Shown here piece by piece: positions 1 to 11,050 of a stretch of 39,468 nt of DNA. The notes beneath the pieces were generated by a model that did no database searches, had not been told where the DNA came from, and saw only the letters and a list, made by a program, of their open reading frames with translations. A program made the translations under genes and the position numbers. The stretch is from Hydnum rufescens UP504 (Eukaryota; Basidiomycota; Agaricomycetes; Cantharellales; Hydnaceae). The stretch covers positions 1 to 39,468 of the forward strand of contig MU129224.1 in the NCBI GenBank assembly GCA_014904985.1, read 5' to 3'. The first letter of the stretch is position 1. The number at the start of each line of letters is the position of its first letter.

Positions 1-27
1 TTCTGATTCCATACCATCATCATCGAT

Positions 28-1130
28 ATGGCCGACGAAGCTATTCTCTCTTTGATTAAGATGAAGGCGGTGATGGAAATCCTCCAGACCGAGGAGGCAG
101 TTGCGGCCACAAAGGTCGAGTTGGTGAAGTGGGAGGTAAGTGATGAAACTTTTTCTGTTTTCTGTGAGTTGCGTTGATTTTTTGTAAAGCGGCAGGTGCA
201 TCTGCAAGGTCAGATGCCCGAGGTGTCGCTTCTCATGCCGGAGATGGGTTTGGCCCTTGCAGCTTGGCGTCTGCGTGTCGAGCAGATTGAGAATGACGTG
301 GGCGTTCGTTGTGCCCAGGAAGAGGCGGCGGTGCGTGCTTTAGAGGAGGCACGTCATCTTGACGCTGAGGCGCGGCACGAGGCCGAGGATGCTGCTCAGT
401 GCGCAGCCGTGGCGGAGGTGCCGAGGGGTGCGTCGAAAGATGCACCTATCGTGTTGGGCGAGGATGAGGGATCATCGATGGTGAGTGCGATTTTTGGAGT
501 CGCGATGTGCTTGACTTGGTGTTTTTTTAGTGCGATTGGTGCTCTCTGTGCACGCTTGATGGGTGGCCGGTGGTAAGAAGGGGAGGAACCTTTGTGCATG
601 CAGTCCTTGTTTTCGTTGCCAGGCATGCGTGAAGCGGAACAAGAAGTGTTCCCTGGTGCCAGTGGGTCATCGGCACCTGAAGCAGGTTGCTGAGGCGGCA
701 AGGAGCCTTCGCGGGCTTCCAGGTGACGATGTGTTGCGTCGCCTGAGTCAAAGGGTTCGCCTTCTCCTGCGGAGGGGGTTGAGGAGGAAGTGCCTGGGGG
801 GGCACCTGGGCTGCGCCTGAGCTCTCTGCAGGCGACTTGCTTCTGCGGGTCAAGAGTCTCTTGAAGCGCACCGAGGAGACGTGGGCCGATGACCCGACGC
901 CCAAGTTGGCGCAATGCGTGGTGCTCGCACGATGGGCCACTGCGGAGGCATCCACAGCCATGGAGCTGGAGGAGGTGAGGGTGTGGGAGTTGGAGCGGGG
1001 GTTGGCTGTTGTGAAGTCATGGGCGAGTGTCACGCGCGGTGTGCGACAGCGATGGGGGGATGTCATGGCTTATGCTGAGGCGGGGTGGGAGATCGCGAGG
1101 GAGCAGCATGAGTTGGGGAACGACGAGTAA
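28..1130 (+). pseudogene. Spliced Cys-cluster hypothetical protein, frame-damaged
   Basis: Not recognised as a named protein. ATG at 28 opens exon 1 (28-135); intron 136-195 (GTAAGT...CAG) and intron 481-530 (GTGAGT...TTTTTTTAG) give an in-frame exon 2 at 196-480 rich in Ala, Glu and Arg, probably helical. After the second intron the frame reads CDWCSLC and then must shift near 560 to enter a Cys cluster at 593-649 (CACSPCFRCQAC followed by KRNKKCS). The C-X2-C...C-X2-C...KKC layout resembles a cysteine motif seen in agaricomycete repeat-associated proteins, but it is not a standard Zn2Cys6 spacing. A helical tail is open from 837 to the TAA at 1128-1130, in yet another frame. At least two frame changes make this a pseudogene or a multi-exon gene with sequence errors. 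It converges on the gypsy pol end at 1397. Confidence 0.45.
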
Positions 1131-1186
1131 AAAATTAAAATTTTCATTTGTTTTCTGACCGTCTGAGGGGAGTAAACTGGAGTTTA

Positions 1187-1360
1187 ATGGTAAAGAAGAA
1201 AAGGAAAAGGAAAAGAAAAGGAAAAGGGTGCAGAAAGGACAGAGTAAGAAATAAGAGGAGGAAGTCAAGAAATGTCAGGGCGATCGAGATGTGTGGGAGA
1301 GATATGGTGAGAGGAAGAGAGATAGAGAGATGTGGGGAGAGGAAGAGAGATATGGTCGCG
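1187..1360 (+). repeat. Purine-rich (GA) low-complexity tract
   Basis: The plus strand is almost entirely A and G, with AAAAGG and GAGAGAGA runs, between the stop of the upstream plus-strand gene and the 3' end of the minus-strand pol. On the minus strand it is a CT tract. Apart from this simple-sequence tract I see nothing in 1131-1396. Confidence 0.7.
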
Positions 1361-1396
1361 AAAGTGTGGTGTTGCAATTTATCACGATTTATACTG

Positions 1397-4300
1397 CTAG
1401 GTCGAGTACTTCTCATCCTGGTTTTTCGGGGTGTGCATGATGGAGTCCATTACTGCTTCGTGAGCATTGGCGAGTTCTGCTGCTGGGAGCCAGCTGAACT
1501 CATCGTTGGTGTGCTTGTAGCCGGACCATCATACGCGATAGATTAAGCTGTTACCGCAATGGTGGCGATCGGTCTTGCTGTCGACGATTTCTGTGATTTC
1601 GTATTCGAGTTCGCCGTCAATTTTGACAGGTGGGGGAGGTGGTTGGGTGCGATTGGGGAAGGGATCAGGGTGAGCGGGCTCAAGTAGTCGCACATGGAAG
1701 ACGTTGTGGATTTGATTCATGGTGCGAGGGAGGCCAAGGTGATATGCATGTGTTGAAACTTTCTCGGTGACTGGGAAGGGACCGAGTTTCTTGTGGTCCA
1801 GTTTCTTTGATGGTCGCTTTGTTTTAATGTTGTGCGTGTCAAGCCATACTTGATCGCCGATGTTGAGGGTGGGGAAAGGAGGTCACGATCCAGCTACTTG
1901 CTGTTCGTTTTGTTGTCGTGTGATCGCGAGTTGGTCGCGAATGTACTTGTGTACGTTGCGAAGGTCGAGCGTGGCTTGGTTGGCCTCGGTCGAAGGCACT
2001 GCTTCGATATTGATCTCGAGGTTGGGGTGAAAGCCTTTGTTCGCGAAGAAGGGTGTTACATTCGTCACAGAGTGCTCTGTGTTGTTGTATGTGAACTCTG
2101 CAAGGGGGAGAAGCAGTGCCCAGTCATCTTGCAGGTAGTTGACATAAATTCGTAAGTACTGCTTGAGGATTTGGTTCAGGCACTCGGTTTGGCCATCGGT
2201 CTCGGGGTGATATGCGGTCAAGAGGTTGAGTTTGATGCTGAGTCTCTTCGCGAGTGATTTCCAGAAGTTGGAAATGAAAAGTGAGCCTTGATCTGAGACG
2301 ATGTCGGCGGGTGTACCATGTTTGGATATGACCCAATTGATGACTAGGTCAGCGAGTCCTTCTGCGGGAAGTGTTGCAACTGTGGGATGAAGAGACCCAT
2401 CTTCGTGAATCGGTCGACGATAACGAGGATGGAGTCGAATGAGGAGGAGGGTGGGAGTCCAGTGATGAAGTCCATCGTGATCGAGTTCCAGGGTCGATCA
2501 GCAATGGAGAGGAATTTGAGGGGGCCGTATGCGGCGTGGTGTGAGGATTTCGTGCGAGCGCATATGACGCAAGATCGTACATATGCCTTGACCGTTTTCA
2601 TTAGTCCTGGCCAGTAGTATTTTCGCGTAATAAGGCAGATGGTTTTGTGAATGCCTGGGTGGCCCACAAGGAGGTGGTTGTGCGAAGCGTGAAGGATGTC
2701 AAGGCGGAGGTCGTGATAGTTGGGGATGTAGACGCATCCTTTGTGTAGTAGCAATGTCGCGTCCTCTGAGAGCGAGAAGAAGGTGGGGGCAGCTGTCAAG
2801 TCGCCTTTGGTGGTCTCGATGTGTTCACACACTTGCGTTGTGATGGTGTCATTGTGAGTGCCTTCGCGAATCAGTGTGAGAGTCGTCTCGGAGTTGAGAG
2901 GGTGGTCATTGAGGGTCGCTCTTAAGTATGCACTAAGAGCTGTGTCCGAGTCGAGAGGTTTGGCATTGCGAATGATTGTTTGAAGGTTTTGCGGGTTCAC
3001 AGTTGCATATACCTCATTTCGTTCGGGTGGATAAACGTCGGGGCATCTTGTGAGGGCGTCTGGTTTTCCTCCCAGTCATCCTGGTCGATAGATGATGATG
3101 TAGTTGAAGGAGGAGAGGTATTCTGACCATCACACCTGTCGACGAGTGAGGAGTTTCGTGGAGGTGAAGTACTCCAAGTTTTTGTGATCCGTGATGATGG
3201 AAACTGTGTGCGCAGCTCCTTCGAGATATGCTCGCCAGGCGCCAAAGGCGTCAAAGATCGCGAGGAGTTCCTTGTCGTGGATGTTGTAGTTTAGTTCCGC
3301 ACTTTGCATTGATCACGAGCGGAACGCGACGGGTCGAACTTCATTGTTCTTGTCGATTTGTGACAAGATCGCGGTGATAGCATAGTCGGACGCATCAGTT
3401 TCTACAATGATGTGTAATTCGGGGTCGAAGTGGCGGAGGATGGGGGCTGATACAAAGGCGTTTTTGATGCTTTCGAAAGCTCGTTGGGTCTCGTCATTCC
3501 ATGCGAAGGTTTCATCTTTTTTCGTTAGATGGATTAAGGGGTGTGCGAGGTCTGAGTAGGTCGTGATGAAGTGGCAGTAGAAGTTTGCGAAGCCTAAGAA
3601 TGACTGGACTTCTTTTACCGAGGTGGGCGCGGGCCAACTTAGGATCACATCGAATTTCGTAGGGTCCATTTGGACACCAGAGGGGGTGATGATGAAGCCG
3701 AGGTACTCGATAGTGTCTGTGTGGAAGGTGCACTTCGAGATCTTGGCGCGAAGGTTTCTTTCGCAGAGTCATTGTAGTACACAGCGAATGTGTTCGCAGT
3801 GTTCTTCTCATGAATTGGAGAAAATGAGGATGTCATCGAGATATATGATGATGAACAGATCCACCATATCCTGGAACGAGTTGTTCATGAAATACTGGAA
3901 CTGTGCTGGGGAGTTGGCTGCTCCCATTGGCATTATGAGCCACTCATAGGCACCATACCGTGTACGAAATGATGTGAGCCACTCGTGTCCTTCGGCAACT
4001 CTGATGTTGTAGTAGCCATCGCAAAGATCGATTTTCATATAGATCGTGGCGCTGCGAAGGCGATCGAGGAGGTCATTGATGAGGGGGATGGGGTAGCGAC
4101 TCTTTTTTGTGATGCAATTGAGTGCTCAATAATCAACGCAAAGGTGAAGCCTGCCACCTTTCTTTTTCGTGAAGAGGATTGGCGCGCCTGTGGGGGAGGT
4201 CAAAGGGCGTATGAATCCTTTTGCAAGGAATTCATCAATGAACTCACATAGTGCTGCGAGTTCGCTTTCTGACATTGGATATATGGGGCCTCATGGTACT

Positions 4301-5343
4301 TTGCGTCCTTCTTCGATATCGAATCGAAGGTCGTACTTGCGATGTGGCAGTAGATAGCTGGCCACTGTACTGGTGAAGATGTTGTGGAATTCGTGGTATT
4401 CCAGGGGGAGTCGTTGTGCGAGGTCTTGGCGTTCTTCGATGGGATTGATTCGGGTAACGCAGAGGTGGGGGAGTGTCGCGAACCACTGATGCTGTTCGTG
4501 TGTGGGTTGGATTGGTGACGACGCATGCGTAGAGTGTCGCTCCATCGTCACTGGCTGCTTGAATGAAGTCTTCGGCTTCGTAGACTTCAATTGTGATGCT
4601 GTGAGCTGGAGGGCTCATGGTTGTCGGTTCCGGGGTCGAGGCAGTCGTTGCGATGACGTCAATGCTTAATGGCATCATTACAAGTTTCGAGTGGTGCGCC
4701 ATGTGCTTGATCCGCATTTCTGCCCACGAGATTTGTGGATTGACTTGTCACAACCAGGGAGTCCCAGTACGACGGGAGTTGAGGAGTGGAGTTGCGATTC
4801 GACGAACTCGATTTTTTGTTGCAACGAGTTCGCGAAAGTGACTGGGAGTGTAACTATACACTCGAGGTTGTTCGCGATCGATCCGTCGAATAATCACAAG
4901 GGGTGTGGTGTCGCCAAACGACAACAGTGAGGCATGGCGCGTGAGTTCTGTACTTGCGACGCATCAATGAAGTTTTTGGAGGCGCTGCAGTCGACGAGTG
5001 CCGAGATGGGGCTGTCTGAGAGGAGGGGGATTGAGACCATCGTGATGAATGATGATGGGGAGAGGGAAGAGATGGTGGCTCTTAAATGAGCGGTTCCATC
5101 AGGGGGGGATGATGATGAGATCTCAGTGATGTGAGGTTCCTCTGTTGTGCTGGGACCTCCTGAGAAGGTGAACGTAGCACGAGCTACTGGGGTGCGCGAC
5201 GTTGCTGTCGCGGTTGTGCTGCTGGTACTGGTGGACGTCGCGGCGGGTGTTGTCGCAGTTCGTGGTACGTTGCAACGACTGGGGCAACTATCTACTGCAT
5301 GGTTGCTATTCCCACAGTATGTGCAGAGCTTTTCGTGTCTTCG
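1397..5343 (-). pseudogene. pol: Pol polyprotein (PR-RT-RNaseH-IN-chromodomain)
   Basis: Domains in order on the minus strand: CCHC knuckle CTYCGNSNHAVDSC (5284-5325); retropepsin-like active site at 4963-5001, reading ALVDCSAS where DSGAS or DTGAS is usual; reverse transcriptase about 3500-4300 with YLDD at 3832-3843; RNase H about 3000-3500 (ETDASDYA); integrase zinc finger (H..H, CVIC) near 2590-2730; DDE core with MDFITG (about 2460-2480), SDQGS (about 2290-2315) and HPETDGQTE (about 2170-2215); chromodomain 1430-1620 with WSGYKH and FSWLPA. The stop is TAG at 1397-1399. In-frame TGAs lie at 1529, 1883, 3076, 3130, 3313, 3769, 3808, 4126, 4291, 4748 and 4894 (left ends of plus-strand TCA), with frameshifts near 4755, 4520 and 2365. 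The element cannot make an intact Pol. Confidence 0.92.
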
Positions 5344-6662
5344 TCACTCCTTTTCCTCTTCAGTGAGCACGCCGTTAGACTTGTGAACTTTCGGGTCATG
5401 TGGGGGGTTTGTCGAGGATGAAGGGGGTGTCGACGATGAGGGGTTCATGGTGCGGGGTTGTGTGCCGCGATCTGAGGTCCTCGTGGCTTTAAGTTCCTCT
5501 TGGCATTCCCAATACTGGCCATCAAATCTTAGCATGGCTTGGTACATGCCTTGGAGTTTCACGGGCTTGCCGTCTTGCGAGATGTCATCTTGTAGACGGT
5601 TCGGTAAGCCTTGGTAGAACTGCAAGCGGAGTGTGTCGTCGTTCCATCTGGTGAGGCTTGCTACTTCCTTGAACTGGTTGATGTAGCGGAGGACGTGGTG
5701 GTTGTCATTCATCTTGAGCACACGTAGTTTTCGCTCTTGAGTTGTGACCTCGTCTGGGTCTCTGAAGTACGTGTGGAGCTCTTCCTCGAAGAGCATCCAG
5801 CTGGAGAGTGTGGGGGATTCCTCCATCTCCATGATGAGGTGTTGGAACCATTGCCTTGCTGTATCCGTGAGATACGATCCGGCCCAGATGATGCGCACGC
5901 TCTCTAGCATGAATCGCGACAGTTGCGATTGGAACACCATTTTGCAGTGCGCAAGGAATCCGTATAGTTTAGAGGGGTTGTGCCCTGAGAACATCTCCAG
6001 TTCTTTGATTTTGGGTTCGCGAAGTGCATGTCCCGAGGGTGCGGAGGGTTGGGTGATTGTCACTGTTTCGTGGTATTGTGGAGTGGTGGGGAGGTGTTCG
6101 AGTTTGGTTCCTCAATGGTCCACGCCTGGAGTTGGGGCCCTGAATGCAGAGCCCAGGTGCGGGGGGGTGGAGTGCGCATCCTCGAACATCGCGCATCGCG
6201 GAGTTGGTTGCACAATGTTGCTAGGTGGTGCATATGTGACTGAATTGCCTCGCGGTGTGTCGTCGAGGTTTTGAGGTGAAAACTCATTGTTTTCCTCGGG
6301 GTAGGTTTGGGGCTCAAAGTGGGGCTTCGAGTGAGGGTGTGAGGTGCGAATTGCGAGTTGTGCGCTGCAGGCAAGACTACTTGTCTTGGTCGCGTATTCG
6401 CATTGAGGATGGGCGACCACGAATTGTGGTGCACGACTTCATTGTGCAGCTCTCGGTTTTCGTTCGCAAGTTCTTTGAGGCGAGCATTCATCTGGGCGTT
6501 GGTGCATGCCATTTCTGCTTGTATCTGCATGCTGCGTGCTAGGTCTGCCTGCATTTGTTGCAGCATGCACAGGAGCATTGTCTCGGTGCTCGAAGTTGAC
6601 GTGGCACTGGGAGGGTTTCCCATGTGCGGACCTTGCATTGAGTTGGGTGGTGTTTGTATCAT
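5344..6662 (-). pseudogene. gag: Gag polyprotein of the gypsy element
   Basis: Structural capsid/nucleocapsid precursor. The first ATG visible is at 6662. The N-terminal part holds a short coiled coil (around LKELANENREL), then a Ser/Thr/Pro-rich linker, then the retrotransposon gag domain (about 5500-6000; readable marks are IKELEMFSGHN, ARQWFQHL and LRYINQFKEVA). The frame shifts once near 6350. TGA at 6112-6114 and TGA at 5344-5346 interrupt it just before the CCHC knuckle at 5284-5325; both sit where arginine (CGA) is expected. Gag and pol share one frame across 5344, so the element probably made a single gag-pol fusion. Confidence 0.88.
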
Positions 6663-6845
6663 GGGATATGTCGTCTGAGGGGTGATTGGCGCCTTGAGGA
6701 TGATTGGAGAGGAGAGGGCAGAAGTGGATTCGACGGTGGCTGTGTCGTCACAATAGTCACTGGCGACTGGTTGTGGGTGTGGGTTTCATCGAGTGGAGGG
6801 CATATTGAGTCTTTCAAGGAAGTCGGTTATTTAGATCGAGAATAC
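6663..6845 (-). other. Gypsy leader between LTR and first gag ATG
   Basis: This is the untranslated leader, or an N-terminal gag extension. One minus-strand frame is open and Pro/Ser-rich immediately upstream of the ATG at 6662, so the true gag start could lie further upstream than the first visible methionine. Confidence 0.4.
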
Positions 6846-7300
6846 TGTTAAGGGTTGTACTTGAGGCGAAAGATACGATGACGTATCGAGACGAATACAA
6901 GGGAATGCCCTTAAGGCGATTGATGAGGGAGTCGCGAAGTGGGGATTACATAAGTCACAAAAGACGAGTACATACAAGGAAGACCGGCTTCTTGAGACTT
7001 AATAGGCGAAGGTTTTAAGATGAGAGTCGCGAGCGATAACTGAGATCGCGAGAGTGGAATTCAATCAGTTGACAATATATTCTTGATCTTCTAAAGAGTG
7101 AGTGTACATCAAGTAACTACTTATACTATTAGAGATCAAAAGGGTTTTATGGATAAAGGGGTGTTGAATAAAGGAAGGATGTATATAATAGGAATTGCTG
7201 AAAGAGGAAGGCACAATGGCGGCAAGGGTGAAGGTCACATGATGGCGTGATTGGCTTGGTTATTTGTATGTAAGCGAGGTTATGAGTACGACTCATAACA
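6846..7300 (-). repeat. Probable 5' LTR of the gypsy element
   Basis: Read on the minus strand the segment begins TGTTATGAGT at 7300 and ends CCCTTAACA at 6846, giving TG...CA ends with a 5-bp inverted TGTTA/TAACA. The first 22 nt hold a 9-bp inverted repeat (7279-7287 with 7291-7299, 3-nt loop). A TATA-like TATTATATAC on the minus strand (7181-7190) lies about 110 nt inside, consistent with a U3 promoter. Position fits: it is upstream of gag by about 180 bp. No second LTR copy is available to fix the ends, and I could not identify a convincing tRNA primer-binding site just inside it, so the borders are inferred. Confidence 0.5.
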
Positions 7301-7436
7301 GATTGCACCTCCTTTTCCTATATAAGGCATCAGAAAATGAGTAGAGCAATGAATATTAAACCTACACACTGAGACCAGAGGGGGTCTTCTTCAACTTCTT
7401 TTGTTGGTGTTGAAACGAATTCCAAGCATTTGGTCG
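7301..7436. other. Short intergenic segment with a TATA-like site
   Basis: A near-palindromic TATA-like CTATATAAGG sits at 7318-7327, outside the proposed LTR. No gene clearly uses it: the plus strand downstream carries the antisense of the next gene. It may be a relic of another LTR promoter. Confidence 0.25.
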
Positions 7437-8315
7437 TCAATGCTTCTTCAGAGCTCCCGCCACTTTAGCCACTCGATATAGCATTGAAATATAACAGCCC
7501 CATGACTTGGCCAAGCTAGCCATTGCACCCCAGAACAGTTCAGCATGCTTTTCAACCTCATCCAACTGAGCTTGCGAGAATCTACCTCCATGCCCACAAG
7601 GCTCAGGAGAGGCCTTCTTGGCAACTGAGCACACAGGGCTGGGCTCTTTGCCCATAGATTGCACATGAACATCTTTGGCACTATTGGCATCACTGAAGTG
7701 TTCTCCATTGCTTAGGTCCTTGCCACCAGTAGATATTGTGGGGTCCCAATCAGCATCAGCATCAGATCCTGAGCTCTCAATGCCTAACATTGCATTTGCC
7801 ATGATATAATCATCACCCCAGAACATCTGTGAGTCCTCGACATCAACCCCACAATCCTTGGTATGTTCCAGGGAAGGCAGGGCAGATTTTGAGGTTGACC
7901 ATGATATTGAAGTTGATTGATTGCTAGAATTTTGAGCTGAGATCGACATCACAGCATTTTTAGATTCAGTGAGAGGAGGTTGGAGGGGGTTAGAAGCTGA
8001 GTCCATGACGGGTTTAGATGGGTGGAGACTCAGAATGGGAAGGGAGGAATGAATGTCATGGCTGGTCAAGGAAAGACTTGGAGACCCATTTCAAGAATAT
8101 CCAACCTTATCCCTCCTGGAAGTCACTCCATGCACTGCAAACTTTGAGGCTGTTGGATCTTTCTCCCCAGCCTTGGACCTCACTTTGGTGTGAGCCGTTG
8201 CAGACTTTAGTTTGGATGTCAGGCATTTCGAAACCTGAGAGTCCGCCCTTGGAAGGTTCAACTGCAGTGACTGATTAGATGGGGTATTACGAGAAGACCA
8301 AGTTGGCATAGGCAT
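7437..8315 (-). pseudogene. Hypothetical agaricomycete accessory protein, one in-frame TGA
   Basis: No named family. From a plausible ATG at 8315 (Met followed by PMPTWSS) the frame runs to the stop at 7437, about 292 codons, interrupted only by TGA at 8091-8093 where arginine would fit. The N-terminal two thirds are Ser/Pro/Lys-rich and look disordered. An acidic stretch (SSGSDADADWD) follows, then a helical C-terminal module containing FSQAQLDEVEKHAELFWGAM and SLAKSWGC. That tail resembles the start of a W-rich repeat-associated agaricomycete family and ends abruptly at ALKKH, suggesting a 3' truncation or a missed intron. A satellite array starts about 200 bp upstream of the ATG. Confidence 0.45.
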
Positions 8316-8519
8316 AGACACAGGAGGGAGTGTGGGACAACAGGGTGTGGGACGATGGCTGAGGTGAAACCACCTCAGGCACAAGATGATGTGAACCAGA
8401 AAGGCATGGTGCCACAGGTTGCTCTGATCCTTGTTGCACATGAGCCATATGATGCACAAGATATTGACAGGAGGATCTAGCAGAGCATATCCTGTCAGCT
8501 TTACTCCACAGACAATGAA

Positions 8520-9085
8520 AATAGATGCATGAACAGAGAATAATGCTATTGTTACAGAGCAAGAACTCCTGCGACAGAAAGCCACGACATGAAGTGTAGC
8601 TTGAAGTTGATTGAGACAGACTGGAGAGACCACAAAAATGCATGAAAACCAATGGAAAACTGCATGACTTCATGAGCAATGGAGCAAGATCAAATAAAAA
8701 CTCCTGCTAATGGAAAGCTACAGACACAGAGTGTAGCCCAACATATAGCTCAAAGTTGACTGAGATGGATTGGGGAGATCATGAAAACATGTAAAAAAAA
8801 ATGATGGAGAATTTGTGGACCTGATGAGTGATAGGGCGAGATCAAATAGCAACTCCTGCCAATGGAAAGCCACAACACGAAGTGTAGCCCAATGTCTAGC
8901 CTGAAGTTGATTAAGATGGATTGGAGAGACCACACGTGAAAAGTGATGGAAAAACTGTGACCTGGTGAGCGATAGGACGAGACTGAATAACAACTCCTGC
9001 TGATGGAAAGCCGCAACACAAAGTGCAGCCTGACATCTAGCTCGAAGTTGATTAAGATGGACTGGAGAGACCCCAAAAATGACAA
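8520..9085 (-). repeat. Tandem satellite, about four ~140-150 bp units
   Basis: Read on the minus strand each unit starts GTCTCTCCA, continues TCAATCAACTT and TAGACAT or similar, then CACTTCGTGTTGTGGC, CAGGAGTTGCTATTTGATC and a variable tail. The GGAGAGAC landmarks on the plus strand fall near 8623, 8774, 8923 and 9063, so spacing is about 150, 150 and 140 bp. Units diverge by perhaps 10-20 percent. The same family recurs in the opposite orientation at 18125-18836 and as a single remnant near 13765. Translations of it are accidental. Confidence 0.85.
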
Positions 9086-9277
9086 AGCCGTCTAGTTCAA
9101 ACACCTCGGATTCTGCTGATGCGACCAAACAAACAATGCAATTATAATGGGATAAAAATACATAATGTTAGGGGATTTCGAGCACCAGATGCCATTTCAT
9201 GTTGGATCTAATCCTGAAAGTCTCCCACACTCCGAAACTCTTCAGTGTATCCAAACCAGCCAAGAACTCGTACCAGC

Positions 9278-9966
9278 TCATTGTGAAGAGTCACATGTGA
9301 GGGAGAGAGTCTGCTCACAAATGTCCCAGGCTTTCTTTCCCAGAAGGCATGAAGCAACATCATAAACCATCGAAAGCATGAGACTGACAGAGTGGCTACC
9401 TTCACTCTGTTCTTGGAGGGCAATGTGAAGCTCAAAATCCTGCATGGTGAATGAACATGCTGCCATTTTGTGTGGACTATGAGACACCAGTTGGGGAGGG
9501 ATGGGGTAGAGGTCGTGTTCAAGGAATTGGGGACCCATCTGTGCTGAATTGATGTGAATACAGGGCGCAACTGCAAGTAAGGCATCTCGTTCTTCCGATG
9601 ATCGCACTCGATCATACACCACAGAGGCATAATACAAGTCCATGGCCTGACACCCAATTTGAGTATATCAATGCTGGGGAGCATTATCAACTCAACACCC
9701 AAATAATTCTGGGCCTTGGCTCTTGCCTGAGTGCTCTCCAAGACTTCTTGTGCCAGCATGTAGTCCTTAAAATAGATGGACATCCTGTACACAATTCGTC
9801 CTTGTTTCTTCGACCGCTTTTTGTTAACACGAGAGCGACTCGTTGCCAATGTGCCCATTGAACGAAATTCTTCCAAGGTCTCTTGCTCGTAGGGGAGAGC
9901 ATTCTGGCCCTCAGATCCATCAACCTGAAATTTGTTGATGGTAACAGCATACCAAGTCCCTAAGAC
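9278..9966 (-). pseudogene. Conserved C-terminal module of the Ulp1 locus
   Basis: Unrecognised domain but clearly coding. The 5' part on the minus strand reads from GTWYAVTINKFQVDG (about 9960) through a basic stretch (RVNKKRSKKQGR) to VELIMLPSIDIL. One frameshift near 9645 leads to MDLYYASVVYDRVRSS and on to the stop at 9278 (ending SLTCDSSQ). The composition is a folded mix with aromatic residues, unlike the Pro/Ala repeats just upstream. Its strand and position directly after the Ulp1 and linker segments suggest it is the tail of the same long protein, though it could be a separate gene. The frameshift makes a pseudogene or a sequence error likely. Confidence 0.45.
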
Positions 9967-10500
9967 AGGGATAGCAGCTGTGGCAGGAGGGCCAGTGACA
10001 GGAGAAGGGGTAATGGTAGAAGGAGAGGCAAGGGCAAGGGGGGGAAAAATGGGGGGAGGAGGGACAACAGCAGCAGCAGCAGCAGGGGTGACAGCGGGAG
10101 GGCTGATGATGGGAGGGTCAACAGCAGGAAGGGCAACGGCAGGAGAGGCAACAGCAGGAGGGACAATGGCAGAAGGGGAGACAACAGTGAGAGAAGGGGT
10201 AGCAGCAGGGGTGATGGTGGGAGGGACCACAGCAGGAAGGGCAATGGCAGGCGAGGCAATGGCAGGAGAGGCAATGACAGGCAACACAATGGCAGAAGGG
10301 GAGGCAACAGTGAGAGGTGGGGCAATGGCGATGGGGGGGGTCGACAATGATGGGAGAGGGGACAACAGCAGCAGCAGGGGCGATGATGGGAGGAGCAACA
10401 GCAACACAAGGGATGATGGCGGCAGCAGGGGCAATGGGAGGGACAATGGCGGGAGGAACAACAGGGGAGGCAATGACAGGAGGGGCAATCATGGGAGGTG
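9967..10500 (-). repeat. Minisatellite encoding Pro/Ala/Val/Ile repeats
   Basis: The plus strand is a degenerate array of short units built from GGCAATGGCAGGAG and GGCAACAGCAGGAGGG, period about 12-18 bp. On the minus strand it encodes PAVAxP- and PAIAxP-like repeats in the frame joining the linker and the C-terminal module, so it looks like a low-complexity spacer of a long protein. All three minus frames stay open for hundreds of bases because of the repeat, so long ORFs here carry little weight. Confidence 0.75.
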
Positions 10501-11050
10501 CAGAAGCAGTTGCCATGGCCACATCATCAACAGAGATGGCAGCGAAGTTCATCTCCATTGTGGATTGCTCTTCAGCATCCACCGGAAGCCTCCCATGATG
10601 TGAGGACGACTCGGCATGAACAGACTCACTCCGATCACTGGGAAGTAATCCAGCATCTCGCAAGGACCCTATAGGGGGGGAGCAAGAACGATCCCGAACG
10701 TTGCGATGAGAACCACCCTCACCACGATGCAACGAACGATCGTCCCCAGGTTGAGAACGGAAATCGTCCGCATACGGGAATGCTCTTGCCAATCAAAATC
10801 CCGATCATAGACACCTTCGTGCTTTACCCCTCCAATGTGCCCTGAGATACCGAGCTAAAGGTGTTGCATCTTTGTTCTTCACCCTTACATGGTGATCAAG
10901 GACAACCATGATCCTCTGGTATGATGCAACATCACCCGCGGCAGCATTCCGAATTAAATCGCGCCCTTCGTTCTCTGTGATATCACCCCATGAACGCTGT
11001 TGGGGGGACGGTTGTTCATTACGTCCGGAAGGGATAACAGTGGCGACAGC
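10501..11050 (-). pseudogene. Disordered charged linker downstream of Ulp1 domain
   Basis: Minus-strand coding-like sequence between the peptidase domain and the Pro/Ala repeats. One frame (11056-10805) reads NEGRDLIRNAAAGDVASYQR and LARYLRAHWRG; a second (10792 downward) is Arg/Ser/Asp-rich (RSQPGDDRSLHRGEGG) and then SVDDVAMATAS before the repeats. A frame change near 10800-10830 is needed to join them. The composition is that of an intrinsically disordered linker. No catalytic motif is seen. Confidence 0.35.

Larger units (their letters stand above)
1397..7300 (-). mobile_element. Ty3/gypsy chromodomain retrotransposon, degenerate
   Basis: One minus-strand element: probable 5' LTR (6846-7300), leader, gag with CCHC knuckle, protease, reverse transcriptase, RNase H, integrase and C-terminal chromodomain. 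This gag-PR-RT-RH-IN-chromodomain order defines chromoviruses. Four frameshifts (near 6350, 4755, 4520 and 2365) and thirteen in-frame TGA codons inactivate it. No 3' LTR is visible between pol and the window edge: neither terminus of the 5' LTR recurs in 1-1396. The 3' LTR may therefore lie outside the window or be lost. Confidence 0.93.

Noticed and set aside
593..649. Zn2Cys6 transcription factor
   Set aside because: The cysteine spacing does not follow C-X2-C-X6-C-X5-12-C-X2-C-X6-8-C and the frame around it is disrupted.
7318..7327. TATA box of the gypsy 5' LTR
   Set aside because: It lies outside the TG...CA segment; the internal TATTATATAC at 7181-7190 is better placed for a minus-strand U3 promoter.
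8520..9085. Long minus-strand ORFs such as one running from 9128 to 8718
   Set aside because: They are translations of the tandem satellite; the same peptides appear in another frame and orientation at 18.1-18.8 kb, so openness is a repeat effect.
9932..10603. Plus-strand Gly/Ala/Thr/Met-rich ORF of 223 codons
   Set aside because: Antisense shadow of the minus-strand minisatellite; low complexity keeps several frames open.
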